Positions 34,879 through 43,838 of a stretch of 64,000 nucleotides of DNA are shown in pieces. Made by a program: the position numbers and the translations under genes. Position 1 is the stretch's first letter. Each line of letters opens with the position of its first letter. The notes below the pieces were generated by a model. The model was not told the DNA's origin, searched no databases, and was given only the letters and a program-made list of their open reading frames with translations. The DNA comes from Rubellimicrobium rubrum (GTDB lineage Bacteria; Pseudomonadota; Alphaproteobacteria; Rhodobacterales; Rhodobacteraceae), in assembly GCF_006152115.1 (NCBI RefSeq), contig NZ_VDFU01000003.1:1-64000 (forward strand), in the 5' to 3' direction.

Positions 34879-35373
34879 ATGCTGATCATCCGCTCTGCCA
34901 GCCCGTCCGACATCGGCGCGGTGGACTCCATGCTGGCGCGGTCCTACGGGCCCCTTCTTCGGGCGGACTACCCGCCTTCGATTCTCGTGGTCGCGCTACC
35001 GCGGATGGCGCGTGCCCAGCCCGGGCTACTCGCCTCGGGCCGCTACTTCGTGGCCGAGCGGGACGGGATGGTTGTCGGAGCCGGAGGCTGGTCGCCGGAG
35101 AACCCCAGGGGCGGCCCGGTCCGGGATGGGCTTGGCCATGTCCGTCATGTCGCGACCGACGCACGGGAGATCCGACATGGGGTCGGGCGCGCCGTCATGG
35201 CCCGCGTGCTGGACGACGCAGGCAGGGCCGGAATGCTGCGCCTTTCGGCGCTGTCCACGCTGACGGCCGTGCCGTTCTACGCCGCGCTGGGTTTTCGGGA
35301 GGTGGGCCGCCTCAGCCTGTCGTTCGGGACGGCCATCAGCTTTCCGGCGGTCGAGATGATGCGCGAGCTTTGA
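34879..35373 (+). CDS. GNAT family N-acetyltransferase
   Basis: A 164-residue acetyltransferase. N-terminal strand-helix LIIRSASPSDIGAVDSML, central strand YFVAERDGMVVGAGGW, and the acetyl-CoA loop region VRHVATDAREIRHGVGRAVMARVL (a degenerate R/Q-x-x-G-x-G/A as RHGVGRA), followed by the C-terminal AVPFYAALGFREVG, are all typical of GNAT. The substrate is unknown. It lies between the rpmG terminator and the terminator of the convergent Bax-inhibitor gene. Confidence 0.88.
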   Translation: MLIIRSASPSDIGAVDSMLARSYGPLLRADYPPSILVVALPRMARAQPGLLASGRYFVAERDGMVVGAGGWSPENPRGGPVRDGLGHVRHVATDAREIRHGVGRAVMARVLDDAGRAGMLRLSALSTLTAVPFYAALGFREVGRLSLSFGTAISFPAVEMMREL

Positions 35374-35377
35374 ACGC

Positions 35378-35406
35378 AAAAAGGGCTGGCGTTCCCGCCA
35401 GCCCTT
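35378..35406 (-). terminator. Terminator of the Bax inhibitor-1 family gene
   Basis: A perfect 9-bp stem (GGGCTGGCG/CGCCAGCCC) with a 4-nt loop. On the minus strand it is followed by a T-run (A-tract at 35378-35382). It lies between the convergent GNAT and Bax-inhibitor genes and may act in both directions. Confidence 0.85.
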
Positions 35407-35434
35407 GTCGTCCGTTCAGTCGTTGCCAGGAGCG

Positions 35435-36175
35435 TTATTCGCGCTGGCCGAGGAAGTTCAGCAGGAACATGAAGATGTTGATGAAGTTCATGTACAGGTT
35501 CAGCGCGCCAAGGATCGCCGACTTGCCCAGCCATTCAGCATCGCCATGGGCCGCATGCTGCACATACTCGGTCTTGATGCGCTGGGTATCCCAGGCCGTC
35601 AGGCCTGCGAAGATCAGCACGCCGATCAGCGAAATCGCAAAGGCCATCGCGCTCGACTGCACGAACAGGTTGATGATCATCACCACCAGCAGACCAATCA
35701 CGCCGATCATCAGGAACGCGCCGAGCGGGCCGAGGTCGCGCTTTGTTGTGTAGCCGTAAAGCGACATCGCACCGAAGGCGACCGAGGTCGCGAGGAACGT
35801 CTGGGCGATGGACACGCCGGTGAAGGCCGCAAAGATCCAGGCCATCGACAGACCCATCAGGGCCGAGAAGACGTAGAACATCGTCTGCAGCGCCGAGGCC
35901 GAGACCCGGTTGACCGCCCCGCCGATGACGAAGACGAAGATCAGCGGCGCGAACATCGCGATCCAGCCCAGGATGTTGGGCTGCAGCGTTGCCGGGTCGC
36001 GAAAGACCGACAGCAGCGCAGGGGAGGAACCCACCGCCCAAGCGACCGCAAACGTCACCAGCATGCCTACGGACATCGTGCCGTAGACCTTGTTCATATG
36101 GGCGCGGAGCCCTTCGTCGATCCGCGCCGCCCGGGCGCCGGCCGGCGTCGCGCGGATCGTGTTGTATTCAGCCAT
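35435..36175 (-). CDS. Bax inhibitor-1/YccA family membrane protein
   Basis: A 246-residue inner-membrane protein with about seven helices after a 35-residue polar N-terminus. Family features are the YGYTTKRDLGPLGAFL segment, the conserved AWDTQRIKTEY loop, and the closing helix LNLYMNFINIFMFLLNFLG. Bacterial members (YbhL, YccA, YetJ) modulate FtsH or conduct calcium; the exact role here is unknown. The ATG before AEYNTIRATP is preceded by GGAGGGGG. Confidence 0.92.
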   Translation of the reverse strand: MAEYNTIRATPAGARAARIDEGLRAHMNKVYGTMSVGMLVTFAVAWAVGSSPALLSVFRDPATLQPNILGWIAMFAPLIFVFVIGGAVNRVSASALQTMFYVFSALMGLSMAWIFAAFTGVSIAQTFLATSVAFGAMSLYGYTTKRDLGPLGAFLMIGVIGLLVVMIINLFVQSSAMAFAISLIGVLIFAGLTAWDTQRIKTEYVQHAAHGDAEWLGKSAILGALNLYMNFINIFMFLLNFLGQRE

Positions 36176-36289
36176 CGTACCCCCTCCGAGTTGCATGTGG
36201 GGCGCTGTCCTGGGACAACAGCACCTTCGCCCCAGCATATCGGAAACGGACCGGTCCATTTCAAGATGCCATGGCGGGGGACAGCCCGT

Positions 36290-36502
36290 TCAGCGCAGCC
36301 AGTGTGCCGGGGCGTTCCAGGCCGGCCTGTCGGCTTCGGCCATGGCTTCGGACCGGGACAGCCCAACATCCCTCAGCAGGTGGTCGTCCAGGTTCATAAG
36401 CCGCCGGCGCGACCGCCTGAGGGCGAGCATCGAACCGAGATCCGGTCTTCCAATAATTCCGTGCCAGCGCAGAGGACTGGCGAAAGCGGTGAGGTAGCTC
36501 AT
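36290..36502 (-). CDS. DUF1127 small protein
   Basis: A 70-residue basic protein whose C-terminal half carries the DUF1127 core: RRRLMNLDDHLLRDVGLSRSEAMAE. In alphaproteobacteria, small DUF1127 proteins act in RNA turnover and phosphate or carbon responses, and many bind RNA through the arginine-rich helix. GGAGGCAC precedes the ATG. It is divergent from the LysR gene, and the 134-bp gap between them is A/T-rich with a TATAT-N13-ATATA inverted repeat (36571-36593). Confidence 0.82.
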   Translation of the reverse strand: MSYLTAFASPLRWHGIIGRPDLGSMLALRRSRRRLMNLDDHLLRDVGLSRSEAMAEADRPAWNAPAHWLR

Positions 36503-36636
36503 CTGTGCCTCCTTGTTCCTACACCCCAACGGTCAGTGATGCTTTGGGGCTCTATCATCCGAATGGTTGATATATGGGCTCTGCCGTGATATAAGTGAAA
36601 TGAATGTTTGCAAGCACGAGCATCAAAGGATGTGAT

Positions 36637-37542
36637 ATGCCAAGGACCATGGACCTGACGGCCCTCCGCTCCTTCGTGGCGGTGGCAGAGGCGGGCGGCG
36701 TGACCCGCGCAGCCGGCCTGTTGAACCTGACGCAGTCGGCTGTATCGATGCAGCTCAAGCGTCTCGAGGAATCAACGGGGCTCGACCTGATCGACCGGTC
36801 CGGTCGGGGCGTGTCCCTGACCGCCACCGGCGAGCAGCTACTGAGCTATGCCCGCCGCATGCTGGCGCTGAACGACGAGGCATGGGGCAGGTTGACGCGA
36901 TGCGACCTGGAAGGCGAGATCGTGCTGGGGGTTCCGCACGATGTCGTCTATCCGGCGATCCCCAACGTTCTCAAGCGCTTCGCCCTGGATTTCCCCAGGA
37001 TCAAGGTGAACCTGATCTCCTCCTTCACGCTGGCTCTCAAGGAGCAGCTTGCGCGGGGTGAGGTGGATGTGATCCTGACGACCGAGGACGCCCCCGCGCC
37101 AGGCGCGGAAACGCTGGGAGAGCGTCCTCTGGCGTGGATCGGCGCAAAGGGCGGTCAGGCGTGGCGATCGCGGCCCCTCCGGTTGGCCTTCGAATCGCAA
37201 TGCATCTTCCGCAAGGGCGCGCTGCGGCGTCTGGATCAGGCAGGCATCCCCTGGGAGATGGCCGTCGCGGGATCATCGACCCGCACCAACGAGGCGGTGG
37301 TCAGCGCGGATCTGGCTGTCTTCGTGCAGATCGAGGGGGCGGAGCCTCCGCATCTGGAGAGGATCGCTCATGGAGGTCAACTCCCGGATCTCTGGTCCGT
37401 GCATCTCAACCTTTACGAACGCGAACCGGCACGCGCACCTGCCCAGGACGAGCTGATCGAACTGCTCCGCCGGCAGTTCCTCGCGCCCTCGGTCCTGCGG
37501 TCGCGTCCCGTGTTCGAGCAACCTTTCGGTGTACCGGCATGA
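36637..37542 (+). CDS. LysR-family transcriptional regulator
   Basis: A 301-residue LysR protein. The helix-turn-helix is in residues about 5-65 (FVAVAEAGGVTRAAGLLNLTQSAVSMQLKRLEE), followed by the linker helix and a substrate-binding domain. I chose the ATG before PRTMDLTAL because AAAGGA lies 6 nt upstream; an earlier ATG 11 codons upstream lacks a site. As LysR regulators usually control a divergent neighbour, the DUF1127 gene is a candidate target. The effector is unknown. Confidence 0.88.
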   Translation: MPRTMDLTALRSFVAVAEAGGVTRAAGLLNLTQSAVSMQLKRLEESTGLDLIDRSGRGVSLTATGEQLLSYARRMLALNDEAWGRLTRCDLEGEIVLGVPHDVVYPAIPNVLKRFALDFPRIKVNLISSFTLALKEQLARGEVDVILTTEDAPAPGAETLGERPLAWIGAKGGQAWRSRPLRLAFESQCIFRKGALRRLDQAGIPWEMAVAGSSTRTNEAVVSADLAVFVQIEGAEPPHLERIAHGGQLPDLWSVHLNLYEREPARAPAQDELIELLRRQFLAPSVLRSRPVFEQPFGVPA

Positions 37543-37731
37543 AGGCAGGATGTTGCCCAGGGAACACCTAGCTAAAATGGCAAGGTGACTTGTTCAACCT
37601 ATCCGTGTTTCTGTTTAGTCACGGCGAAATCGGAACGCGAAGCCTGCGTCCCTATCTTTGGGGCGGTCGGACCTCGCCTGTGGGGGGTGAGCGTGTTCTG
37701 TCGCGAAACGGAACAGCAAAGGAAGCACGAG

Positions 37732-38106
37732 ATGAAGCATCCCGTCGATGTGCATGTGGGCAAACGCATCCGCCATCGTCGTTGGACGCTTGGGACCACC
37801 CAGCAGCAGTTGGCTGACCGGGTCGGGATCAAGTTCCAGCAGATTCAAAAATACGAGACCGGCGCGAACCGCGTGAGCGCCTCCCGCCTTTGGGATATCG
37901 CCGGGGCACTCAGCGTCCCCGTGTCCTTCTTCTTTGAAGGCATGGACGCCCAGTCGCAGCCGAATCTCGTCGTTGGCTCGGACATGCCCAACGACATCCT
38001 GTCCGACCGTGAGGCGCTTGAGCTTCTCCGCTCCTATTACGCGATCCCCGAGGCGCAGCGCCGTCGGCTCTTCGACTTGGCCCGCGTGCTGAGTGACGCG
38101 GCCTGA
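37732..38106 (+). CDS. XRE-family helix-turn-helix regulator
   Basis: A 124-residue protein with a Cro/C1-type helix-turn-helix at about residues 8-65 (GKRIRHRRWTLGTTQQQLADRVGIKFQQIQKYETGANRVSASRLWDIAGAL). The C-terminal region, with DILSDREALELLRSYYAIP, is common in alphaproteobacterial relatives. No toxin partner is visible beside it. The ATG follows AAAGGAAG. The region upstream (37543-37731) has no other gene. Confidence 0.88.
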   Translation: MKHPVDVHVGKRIRHRRWTLGTTQQQLADRVGIKFQQIQKYETGANRVSASRLWDIAGALSVPVSFFFEGMDAQSQPNLVVGSDMPNDILSDREALELLRSYYAIPEAQRRRLFDLARVLSDAA

Positions 38107-38165
38107 CTTGACCCTGCCATCAGGGCCGCGATACCGCCACCCCGAACGGGGAGCGGAGCGGCCCG

Positions 38166-38975
38166 ATGCGCGACACCTTGACCGAAGACGAAAGGGCCGT
38201 CCTGATCCGGACAGCCCATGCCCTCGCGGATGCCGCCCGGCCGGAGACGCTCCGGCATTTCCGGACGGGCATTGCGACCGATGACAAGGGCCCTGGACCG
38301 GGCGGACTGTTCGATCCCGTCACCGAGGCCGACCGCGCCGCCGAACGCGCCATGCGCGCCGTCCTGAGCCGCGAGCGGCCCGATGACGCCATCCTGGGTG
38401 AGGAATACGGACCGCAGCCGGGCACCAGCGGCCTGACCTGGGTGCTCGACCCGATCGACGGCACGCGCGGGTATATCAGCGGCACGCCGACCTGGGGGGT
38501 CCTGATCTCGGTCGCCGATGAGACGGGGCCGCTTTATGGCATCATCGACCAGCCCTATATCGGAGAACGCTTCGAGGGCGGTTTCGGACGCGCCAGCGTC
38601 AACGGCCCGCACGGACGGGCTGAGCTGAAGGTGGGTAAACCTCGCCCCCTGTCCGAGGCCATCGTCCTGACCACCTTTCCCGAGATCGGCACCGCGGCCG
38701 AGCATGCCGCATTTCGGCGGGTCGCAGACCGCGCCCGGCTCGTGCGGTATGGGATGGACTGCTACGGTTATGCGCTGCTTGCGGCGGGGCAGGTGGACCT
38801 CGTCATCGAGGCGGGGCTGCAGCCCTACGATGTGCAGGCGCCCATCGCGGTCGTGACGGCGGCCGGTGGCCTCGCGACCGGGTGGGACGGCTCGCCCGCC
38901 CATGGCGGCGGGCGGTTGCTGGCGGCCGCGAACCCGCAGATCCATGCCGCCGCCATGGAGCTTCTGGCAGGATAG
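38166..38975 (+). CDS. hisN: Histidinol-phosphatase, IMPase type (HisN)
   Basis: A 269-residue IMPase-fold phosphatase close to the HisN histidinol-phosphatases of Rhodobacteraceae. The metal motifs are GEEYG (about residues 79-83), VLDPIDGTRGYISGTPTWG (about 96-114) and QPYDVQAPIAVVTAAGG near the C-terminus; the DPIDGTRGY variant with Arg-Gly is typical of HisN. GGGGAGCGG precedes the ATG. No other histidine genes lie adjacent. Confidence 0.82.
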   Translation: MRDTLTEDERAVLIRTAHALADAARPETLRHFRTGIATDDKGPGPGGLFDPVTEADRAAERAMRAVLSRERPDDAILGEEYGPQPGTSGLTWVLDPIDGTRGYISGTPTWGVLISVADETGPLYGIIDQPYIGERFEGGFGRASVNGPHGRAELKVGKPRPLSEAIVLTTFPEIGTAAEHAAFRRVADRARLVRYGMDCYGYALLAAGQVDLVIEAGLQPYDVQAPIAVVTAAGGLATGWDGSPAHGGGRLLAAANPQIHAAAMELLAG

Positions 38976-39065
38976 GGCAGGGCTTCAGTCCACTCACTCG
39001 GCTGCACCGGCGTGACTTCGGCTGCGGTCTGCGGCAGGCAGGACCCCGAGCCCCGGAGGATACCC

Positions 39066-40400
39066 ATGCCCGATCTGCTGATCCGCAACGCCGACCTGTG
39101 TCTCACGATGGACGATGAGGGCCGGGAGATCGCAGGTTGCGACATTCTCGTGCGCGGCGGAGTCATCGCGCAGGTCGGGCCGGGCCTCGTCGGGGAGCGA
39201 GCAGAGATCGTGGATGCATCGGGATGCCTTCTGACGCCCGGGCTCGTGAACACGCACCACCATCTCTACCAGACGCTGACGCGGGCGGTTCCGGGCGCGC
39301 AGGACGCGCTGCTGTTCGGCTGGCTTAGGACGCTTTACCCGATCTGGGCGCGCTTCGGCCCCGAGGAGATGCATGTCTCGGCCCTTGTGGGCCTGTCCGA
39401 ACTGGCGCTGTCCGGCTGCAGCCTGACTTCGGATCACCTCTACCTATTCCCGAATGGCGCACGGCTCGATGATACCATCGCCGCCGCGCAGGAGGTGGGC
39501 CTCCGCTTCCATCCCACCCGCGGCGCCATGAGCATCGGCCAAAGCCAGGGCGGGCTGCCCCCGGACGTTCTGGTGGAAGCCGAGGGGTCGATCCTTGACG
39601 ACTGCATCCGGGTCATCGACACGTTCCACGACCCGCGCGAGGGGGCGATGGTCCGGGTCGGCGTGGCACCCTGCTCTCCGTTTTCGGTCAGTCGCGAACT
39701 GATGCGGGATGCCGCTCTCCTGGCTCGCGACAAGGGCGTCATGCTCCACACCCATCTGGCCGAGAACAACGAGGACGTCGCCTATTCGCTGGAACGGTTC
39801 GGCTGCCGTCCGGGCCAGTACGCCGAAGATCTGGGATGGACCGGGGCCGATGTCTGGCACGCGCATTGCGTCAAGCTTGACGAAGGGGAGATCGGACTGT
39901 TCGCCCGGTCCCGGACGGGCGTGGCGCATTGCCCATGCTCCAACTGCCGTCTCGGATCGGGCATCGCCCCGGTGCGTGCGATGCGCGACGCGGGCGTGAA
40001 GGTTGGCTTGGGCGTCGATGGGTCGGCCAGCAACGACCTCGGCAACCTCGCGCATGAGGCGCGACAGGCAATGCTCCTCCAGCGGGTCGCGCAAGGGGCC
40101 GATGCCATGAGCGCGCGCGAGGCGCTCTGGATCGCCACGCGTGGCGGGGCCGAGGTGCTGGGCCGCCCCGATTGCGGTTGCATCGCTCCTGGCGCTCGGG
40201 CCGACTTGGCGCTCTGGGACATGAGCGGCATCGAGGCCGCCGGAAGCTGGGATCGCACGGCGTTGCTGTTGGCCGGGCCATCCCGGGTGCGGGATCTATG
40301 GGTGGAAGGTCGCCGAGTGGTGGCAGACGGCCGCCTAATCACCGTCGACCTGCCCGCCATCCTGCGCCGTCAGGGGCTTCTCGCGCGGAAACTGGCCTGA
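39066..40400 (+). CDS. 8-oxoguanine deaminase
   Basis: A 444-residue amidohydrolase that deaminates 8-oxoguanine to uric acid. Metal-binding motif NTHHHLYQTLTRAVPGAQ around residues 72-90 and conserved downstream histidines (MLHTHLAENNEDV, WHAHCVKLD), with GVDGSASNDLGNL supplying the catalytic Asp. The start was put at the ATG preceded by GGAGG. A guanine deaminase lies 630 bp downstream on the opposite strand, so the region has two purine base deaminases. Confidence 0.87.
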   Translation: MPDLLIRNADLCLTMDDEGREIAGCDILVRGGVIAQVGPGLVGERAEIVDASGCLLTPGLVNTHHHLYQTLTRAVPGAQDALLFGWLRTLYPIWARFGPEEMHVSALVGLSELALSGCSLTSDHLYLFPNGARLDDTIAAAQEVGLRFHPTRGAMSIGQSQGGLPPDVLVEAEGSILDDCIRVIDTFHDPREGAMVRVGVAPCSPFSVSRELMRDAALLARDKGVMLHTHLAENNEDVAYSLERFGCRPGQYAEDLGWTGADVWHAHCVKLDEGEIGLFARSRTGVAHCPCSNCRLGSGIAPVRAMRDAGVKVGLGVDGSASNDLGNLAHEARQAMLLQRVAQGADAMSAREALWIATRGGAEVLGRPDCGCIAPGARADLALWDMSGIEAAGSWDRTALLLAGPSRVRDLWVEGRRVVADGRLITVDLPAILRRQGLLARKLA

Positions 40401-40506
40401 GGCCTGCGCGGCACGCCGCCCGATCCAAGGTTCGCCTTGGTTCCGCCCATGGAATGACAGAATCAGCGTCGGTACTCGCACGTGAGAGATAACCCGCGAG
40501 TAGATC

Positions 40507-41025
40507 ATGAAGTTCCTGGCTCTGGCTCTTGCCGCATCGCTTTTGTCCGGCTGCATGCAGCCTCGCCCATCACCCGAGTCAGGCATTGCCCCCAACGGCG
40601 GGGCAATGGGCTTCGTGGAAACCGCTCCGGCACGGCACTCGATCTCATCCAGCTCCACGACCTCGGGCTTTGGCGTGGCCCTGAACGATCTGAGGGCTCG
40701 GTATGGAATGGGCGCGCTGCGGGAGGACCGGCGCCTGTCTGCGGCCGCCCAGGCCTTTGCGGAGGATATGGCCCGGCACGGCTACCACTCGCATTATGGC
40801 CGCGACGGCTCTGATATCGTGACGCGCGTGCAGGGAGCGGGATGTCGCGGCGGCGGCCATTTCGCCGAGAACATCGCCTGGGGTCAGGACACCGCCCAAG
40901 ACAGCCTGTCGGGCTGGTTCGCGTCACCCCACCACCGCGACAACATGCTGAGCCGCAAGTACGGCGTGTACGGCCTGGGGCAGGCTGGCGGGGTCTGGGT
41001 TCTCGACTTCGCGGGTGGTTGCTGA
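40507..41025 (+). CDS. CAP-domain lipoprotein
   Basis: A 172-residue exported lipoprotein (signal peptide MKFLALALAASLLSGC, lipobox LLSGC). It has a CAP/SCP domain: LNDLRARYGMGALREDRRLSAAAQAFAEDMARHGYHSH, then ENIAWGQ, WFASPHHRDNMLS and the closing strand YGLGQAGGVWVLDFAG. Bacterial CAP proteins are extracellular or periplasmic and poorly understood. It is convergent with the guanine deaminase gene, 7 bp apart. Confidence 0.9.
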   Translation: MKFLALALAASLLSGCMQPRPSPESGIAPNGGAMGFVETAPARHSISSSSTTSGFGVALNDLRARYGMGALREDRRLSAAAQAFAEDMARHGYHSHYGRDGSDIVTRVQGAGCRGGGHFAENIAWGQDTAQDSLSGWFASPHHRDNMLSRKYGVYGLGQAGGVWVLDFAGGC

Positions 41026-41032
41026 GACACGA

Positions 41033-42331
41033 TCAGGTCCGCGTCACGGGACGGCCTGCAACCCAGCTCGCGCGGATGGCGCGGTCGTCGCCCATCATGA
41101 TGGTGGGAAACACCGCCTCCCATAGGTCGCGCGCCCGTTCCTGCCGCTGGGCGATGACAGGGGTAGAGGCGAGGTCCAGGACCACGAGGTCGGCCTCGGC
41201 CCCGGCTTGGAGGCTGCCGACGACCCCGCCCAGATGCAGCGCACGCGCCGATCCCTCGGTCGCGAGCCACAGAAGTTGGACCGGATGCACGGCCTGTCCG
41301 CGGATCTGCGCGATCTCATAGGTCGCTGCCATGGTGCGCAGCATGGAGAACGACGACCCCCCGCCGGTGTCCGTCGCGAGCCCCACAGTGACTCCGCGCC
41401 GCTTGAGACCCATCAGGTCGAACAGCCCCGAACCGATGAAGGTGTTGGAGGTCGGGCAATGCACCGCTGCCGCGCCGACCTCGGCCAGCCTGTCCCGTTC
41501 GCGGGGCTCCAGGTGGATGACGTGCCCATAGACGCCGCGCGGTCCAAGAAGGCCGTGCGCCTCGTAGGTGTCGAGATAGTCCCGCGCTTGTGGGTACAGG
41601 CCACGCACCCACTCGATCTCGTCGGTCTGCTCGCTCAGATGGGTCTGCATGAGGCAGGTCGGGTTCTCGGCCCAAAGCGCGCCCAGTGCCTCTAGCTGCT
41701 CCTCTGTCGAGGTGGGGGAAAAGCGTGGCGTGATGGCGTAGGAGGCCCGCCCCTTGCCATGCCAGCGGGCGATCAAGCGCGCGCTTTCGTCATAGGCTGA
41801 GCGGGCAGTGTCGCGCAGCCCTTCGGGCGCGGTGTCGCGGTCCATGCAGGTCCGACCGGCTGCGACCCGCATCCCCCGCGCCTTTGCGGCTTCGAAGAAG
41901 GCGTCCGCCGATCCTTCGTGGATGGTGCAAAAGGAGCAGAGCGTCGTCGTACCATGGGCTAACGCAAGGTCCAGCGTCCTGTCGGCCAGCGCGCGGGCAT
42001 AGGCCGGATCCGCGAAGCGCATCTCCTCGGGGAAGGTGTAGGTGTTCAGCCAGTCGATCAGCCGCTTGCCCCAGGAGGCGATGATCCCGGTCTGAGGATA
42101 GTGCATGTGGGCGTCCACGAAGCCCGGCAGGATGAGGTCGCGTCCGTAGTCCATGACCCTTGCCGCGGGGTTGGCGGCCCTCAGCGCCGTGCCGTCTCCT
42201 ATGGCCGTGATGTAACCATCCTCGATCAGCACGCCACCGAATTCGCGGTGGCTCACGCACTCCTCCCAGGGGCGGAGGAAGGGATCGCCCGTAAAGGACA
42301 GGGTCTGGCCAAGGAGAAGCGAAGTCATCAT
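41033..42331 (-). CDS. guaD: Guanine deaminase
   Basis: A 432-residue zinc amidohydrolase that converts guanine to xanthine. The Zn motif is PGFVDAHMHYPQTGIIASWG, and further signatures are THLSEQTDEIEWV, GHVIHLEPRERDRL, VHCPTSNTFIGSGLF and GLATDTGGGSSFSML. Two adjacent ATGs may start it. It shares catabolic logic with 8-oxoguanine deaminase nearby but is on the other strand. Confidence 0.94.
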   Translation of the reverse strand: MMTSLLLGQTLSFTGDPFLRPWEECVSHREFGGVLIEDGYITAIGDGTALRAANPAARVMDYGRDLILPGFVDAHMHYPQTGIIASWGKRLIDWLNTYTFPEEMRFADPAYARALADRTLDLALAHGTTTLCSFCTIHEGSADAFFEAAKARGMRVAAGRTCMDRDTAPEGLRDTARSAYDESARLIARWHGKGRASYAITPRFSPTSTEEQLEALGALWAENPTCLMQTHLSEQTDEIEWVRGLYPQARDYLDTYEAHGLLGPRGVYGHVIHLEPRERDRLAEVGAAAVHCPTSNTFIGSGLFDLMGLKRRGVTVGLATDTGGGSSFSMLRTMAATYEIAQIRGQAVHPVQLLWLATEGSARALHLGGVVGSLQAGAEADLVVLDLASTPVIAQRQERARDLWEAVFPTIMMGDDRAIRASWVAGRPVTRT

Positions 42332-42443
42332 GCGGTCACCCTAGGCACCCGCCCGGCGGGTTGCAAACCGAGCGCACCCGGTTGCCCCCGCCGCGCAAAT
42401 CTGTAGGGTCCGCCCGAACGCGGCACGGGGCAGGGGGGCCAGG

Positions 42444-43838
42444 ATGGACGATCGATCCAGCACTTTGACCCAGCCCCAGAACCAGGACGAGGACGACGAG
42501 TTCGGCCTCCCGGCACGTCTGGTGGGACAGGCGCTTGAGGCCGTCGAGGCGCGGGACGCTGTCCAGCTCGATGAGCTTCTCGACCCATTGCATCCCGCCG
42601 ACATCGCCGACCTGCTGGAGCAGATCGGGCCGGGCCAGCGCCGGAGCCTGTTGGCCTTGTGGCGGGGCGGCATGGATGGCGACATCCTGTCCGAGCTCGA
42701 TGAATCCCTCCGCGAGGAGGTGATCGAGGGGCTTGCTCCGGGCGAGCTGGCCGAGGCCGTCCGCGATCTCGAAACCGACGACGTCGTGGACCTTGTCGAG
42801 GATCTCGACCCTGCCGCGCAGGAAGCGGTGCTGGGCGCCCTGGCGGCCGCCGACCGGGTCGCGGTGGAAAAGGCGCTGACCTATCCCGAGTACTCGGCTG
42901 GGCGCCTCATGCAGTCCGAAGTCGTTCGCGCGCCGCATCACTGGACGGTGGGCGAGGCTATCGACTTCCTGCGCAGCGGCACCCTGCTGCCCGACCAGTT
43001 CTACCATGTCGTGCTGATCGACCCGCGCCTCAAGCCCGTGGGCTACGTCACGCTGGGCCGCATCCTGAGCGCCCGACAGGAGACGCGCCTACGGGATCTG
43101 ACCGAGGAAAGCTTCCGCACCTTCCACGTGGAGGACGAGCAGGGCGATGTGGCCCAGGCCTTCAACAAGTACCACCTGATCTCGGCCCCGGTGGTGGACG
43201 ACGACGACCGGCTAGTGGGCGTCATCACCATCGACGACGCCATGAACGTCCTCGACGAGGAACACGAGGAGGATATCCTCCGCCTGGCCGGTGTGGGCGA
43301 CGGCGCGCTGTCGGACAGCGTGCGCGAAACGATCCGGGGGCGGCTGCCCTGGCTGGTCGTGAACCTGGGCACGGCGGGCCTTGCCGCCTTTGTCATCTCC
43401 CGGTTTGAAGGCACGATCCAGGCGCTTGTGGCCCTGGCGACGCTCATGCCGATCGTGGCCTCCATGGGCGGCAATGCCGGAACCCAGTCGCTCACCGTCG
43501 CGGTGCGGGCGCTGGCCACGCGCGACCTCACCCGGTCGAACGCCTGGCGCGTGATCCGCCGCGAAGCGGCGGTGGGCCTTCTCAACGGCGTCGTCCTGGC
43601 GACGGTGCTGGGCGGCCTGACCGTGCTGTTCTTCGGCTCCTGGGCCCTGGGCGCGGTGATCGCGACGGCGCTGGTCGTGAACCTGATCGCGGCGGCGCTG
43701 GCCGGGGTCTTCGTGCCGCTGCTGATGGAGCGGATCGGCGTGGACCCCGCGCTCGCCTCTGGGACGTTCGTGACGACGGTCACCGATGTGGTCGGCTTCT
43801 TCTCCTTCCTCGGTCTCGCTACCCTGGTGCTCATGTGA
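42444..43838 (+). CDS. mgtE: Magnesium transporter MgtE
   Basis: A 464-residue magnesium channel. The N-terminal MgtE_N helical domain (about 30-135, repeats DIADLLEQI and DVVDLVEDLD) is followed by two CBS domains (about 140-265, with VLIDPRLKPVGYV and PVVDDDDRLVGVITIDD). The C-terminal pore domain has five helices and the selectivity segment SMGGNAGTQSL. Length is close to typical 450. Its stop overlaps the GTG start of the next gene. Confidence 0.95.
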   Translation: MDDRSSTLTQPQNQDEDDEFGLPARLVGQALEAVEARDAVQLDELLDPLHPADIADLLEQIGPGQRRSLLALWRGGMDGDILSELDESLREEVIEGLAPGELAEAVRDLETDDVVDLVEDLDPAAQEAVLGALAAADRVAVEKALTYPEYSAGRLMQSEVVRAPHHWTVGEAIDFLRSGTLLPDQFYHVVLIDPRLKPVGYVTLGRILSARQETRLRDLTEESFRTFHVEDEQGDVAQAFNKYHLISAPVVDDDDRLVGVITIDDAMNVLDEEHEEDILRLAGVGDGALSDSVRETIRGRLPWLVVNLGTAGLAAFVISRFEGTIQALVALATLMPIVASMGGNAGTQSLTVAVRALATRDLTRSNAWRVIRREAAVGLLNGVVLATVLGGLTVLFFGSWALGAVIATALVVNLIAAALAGVFVPLLMERIGVDPALASGTFVTTVTDVVGFFSFLGLATLVLM

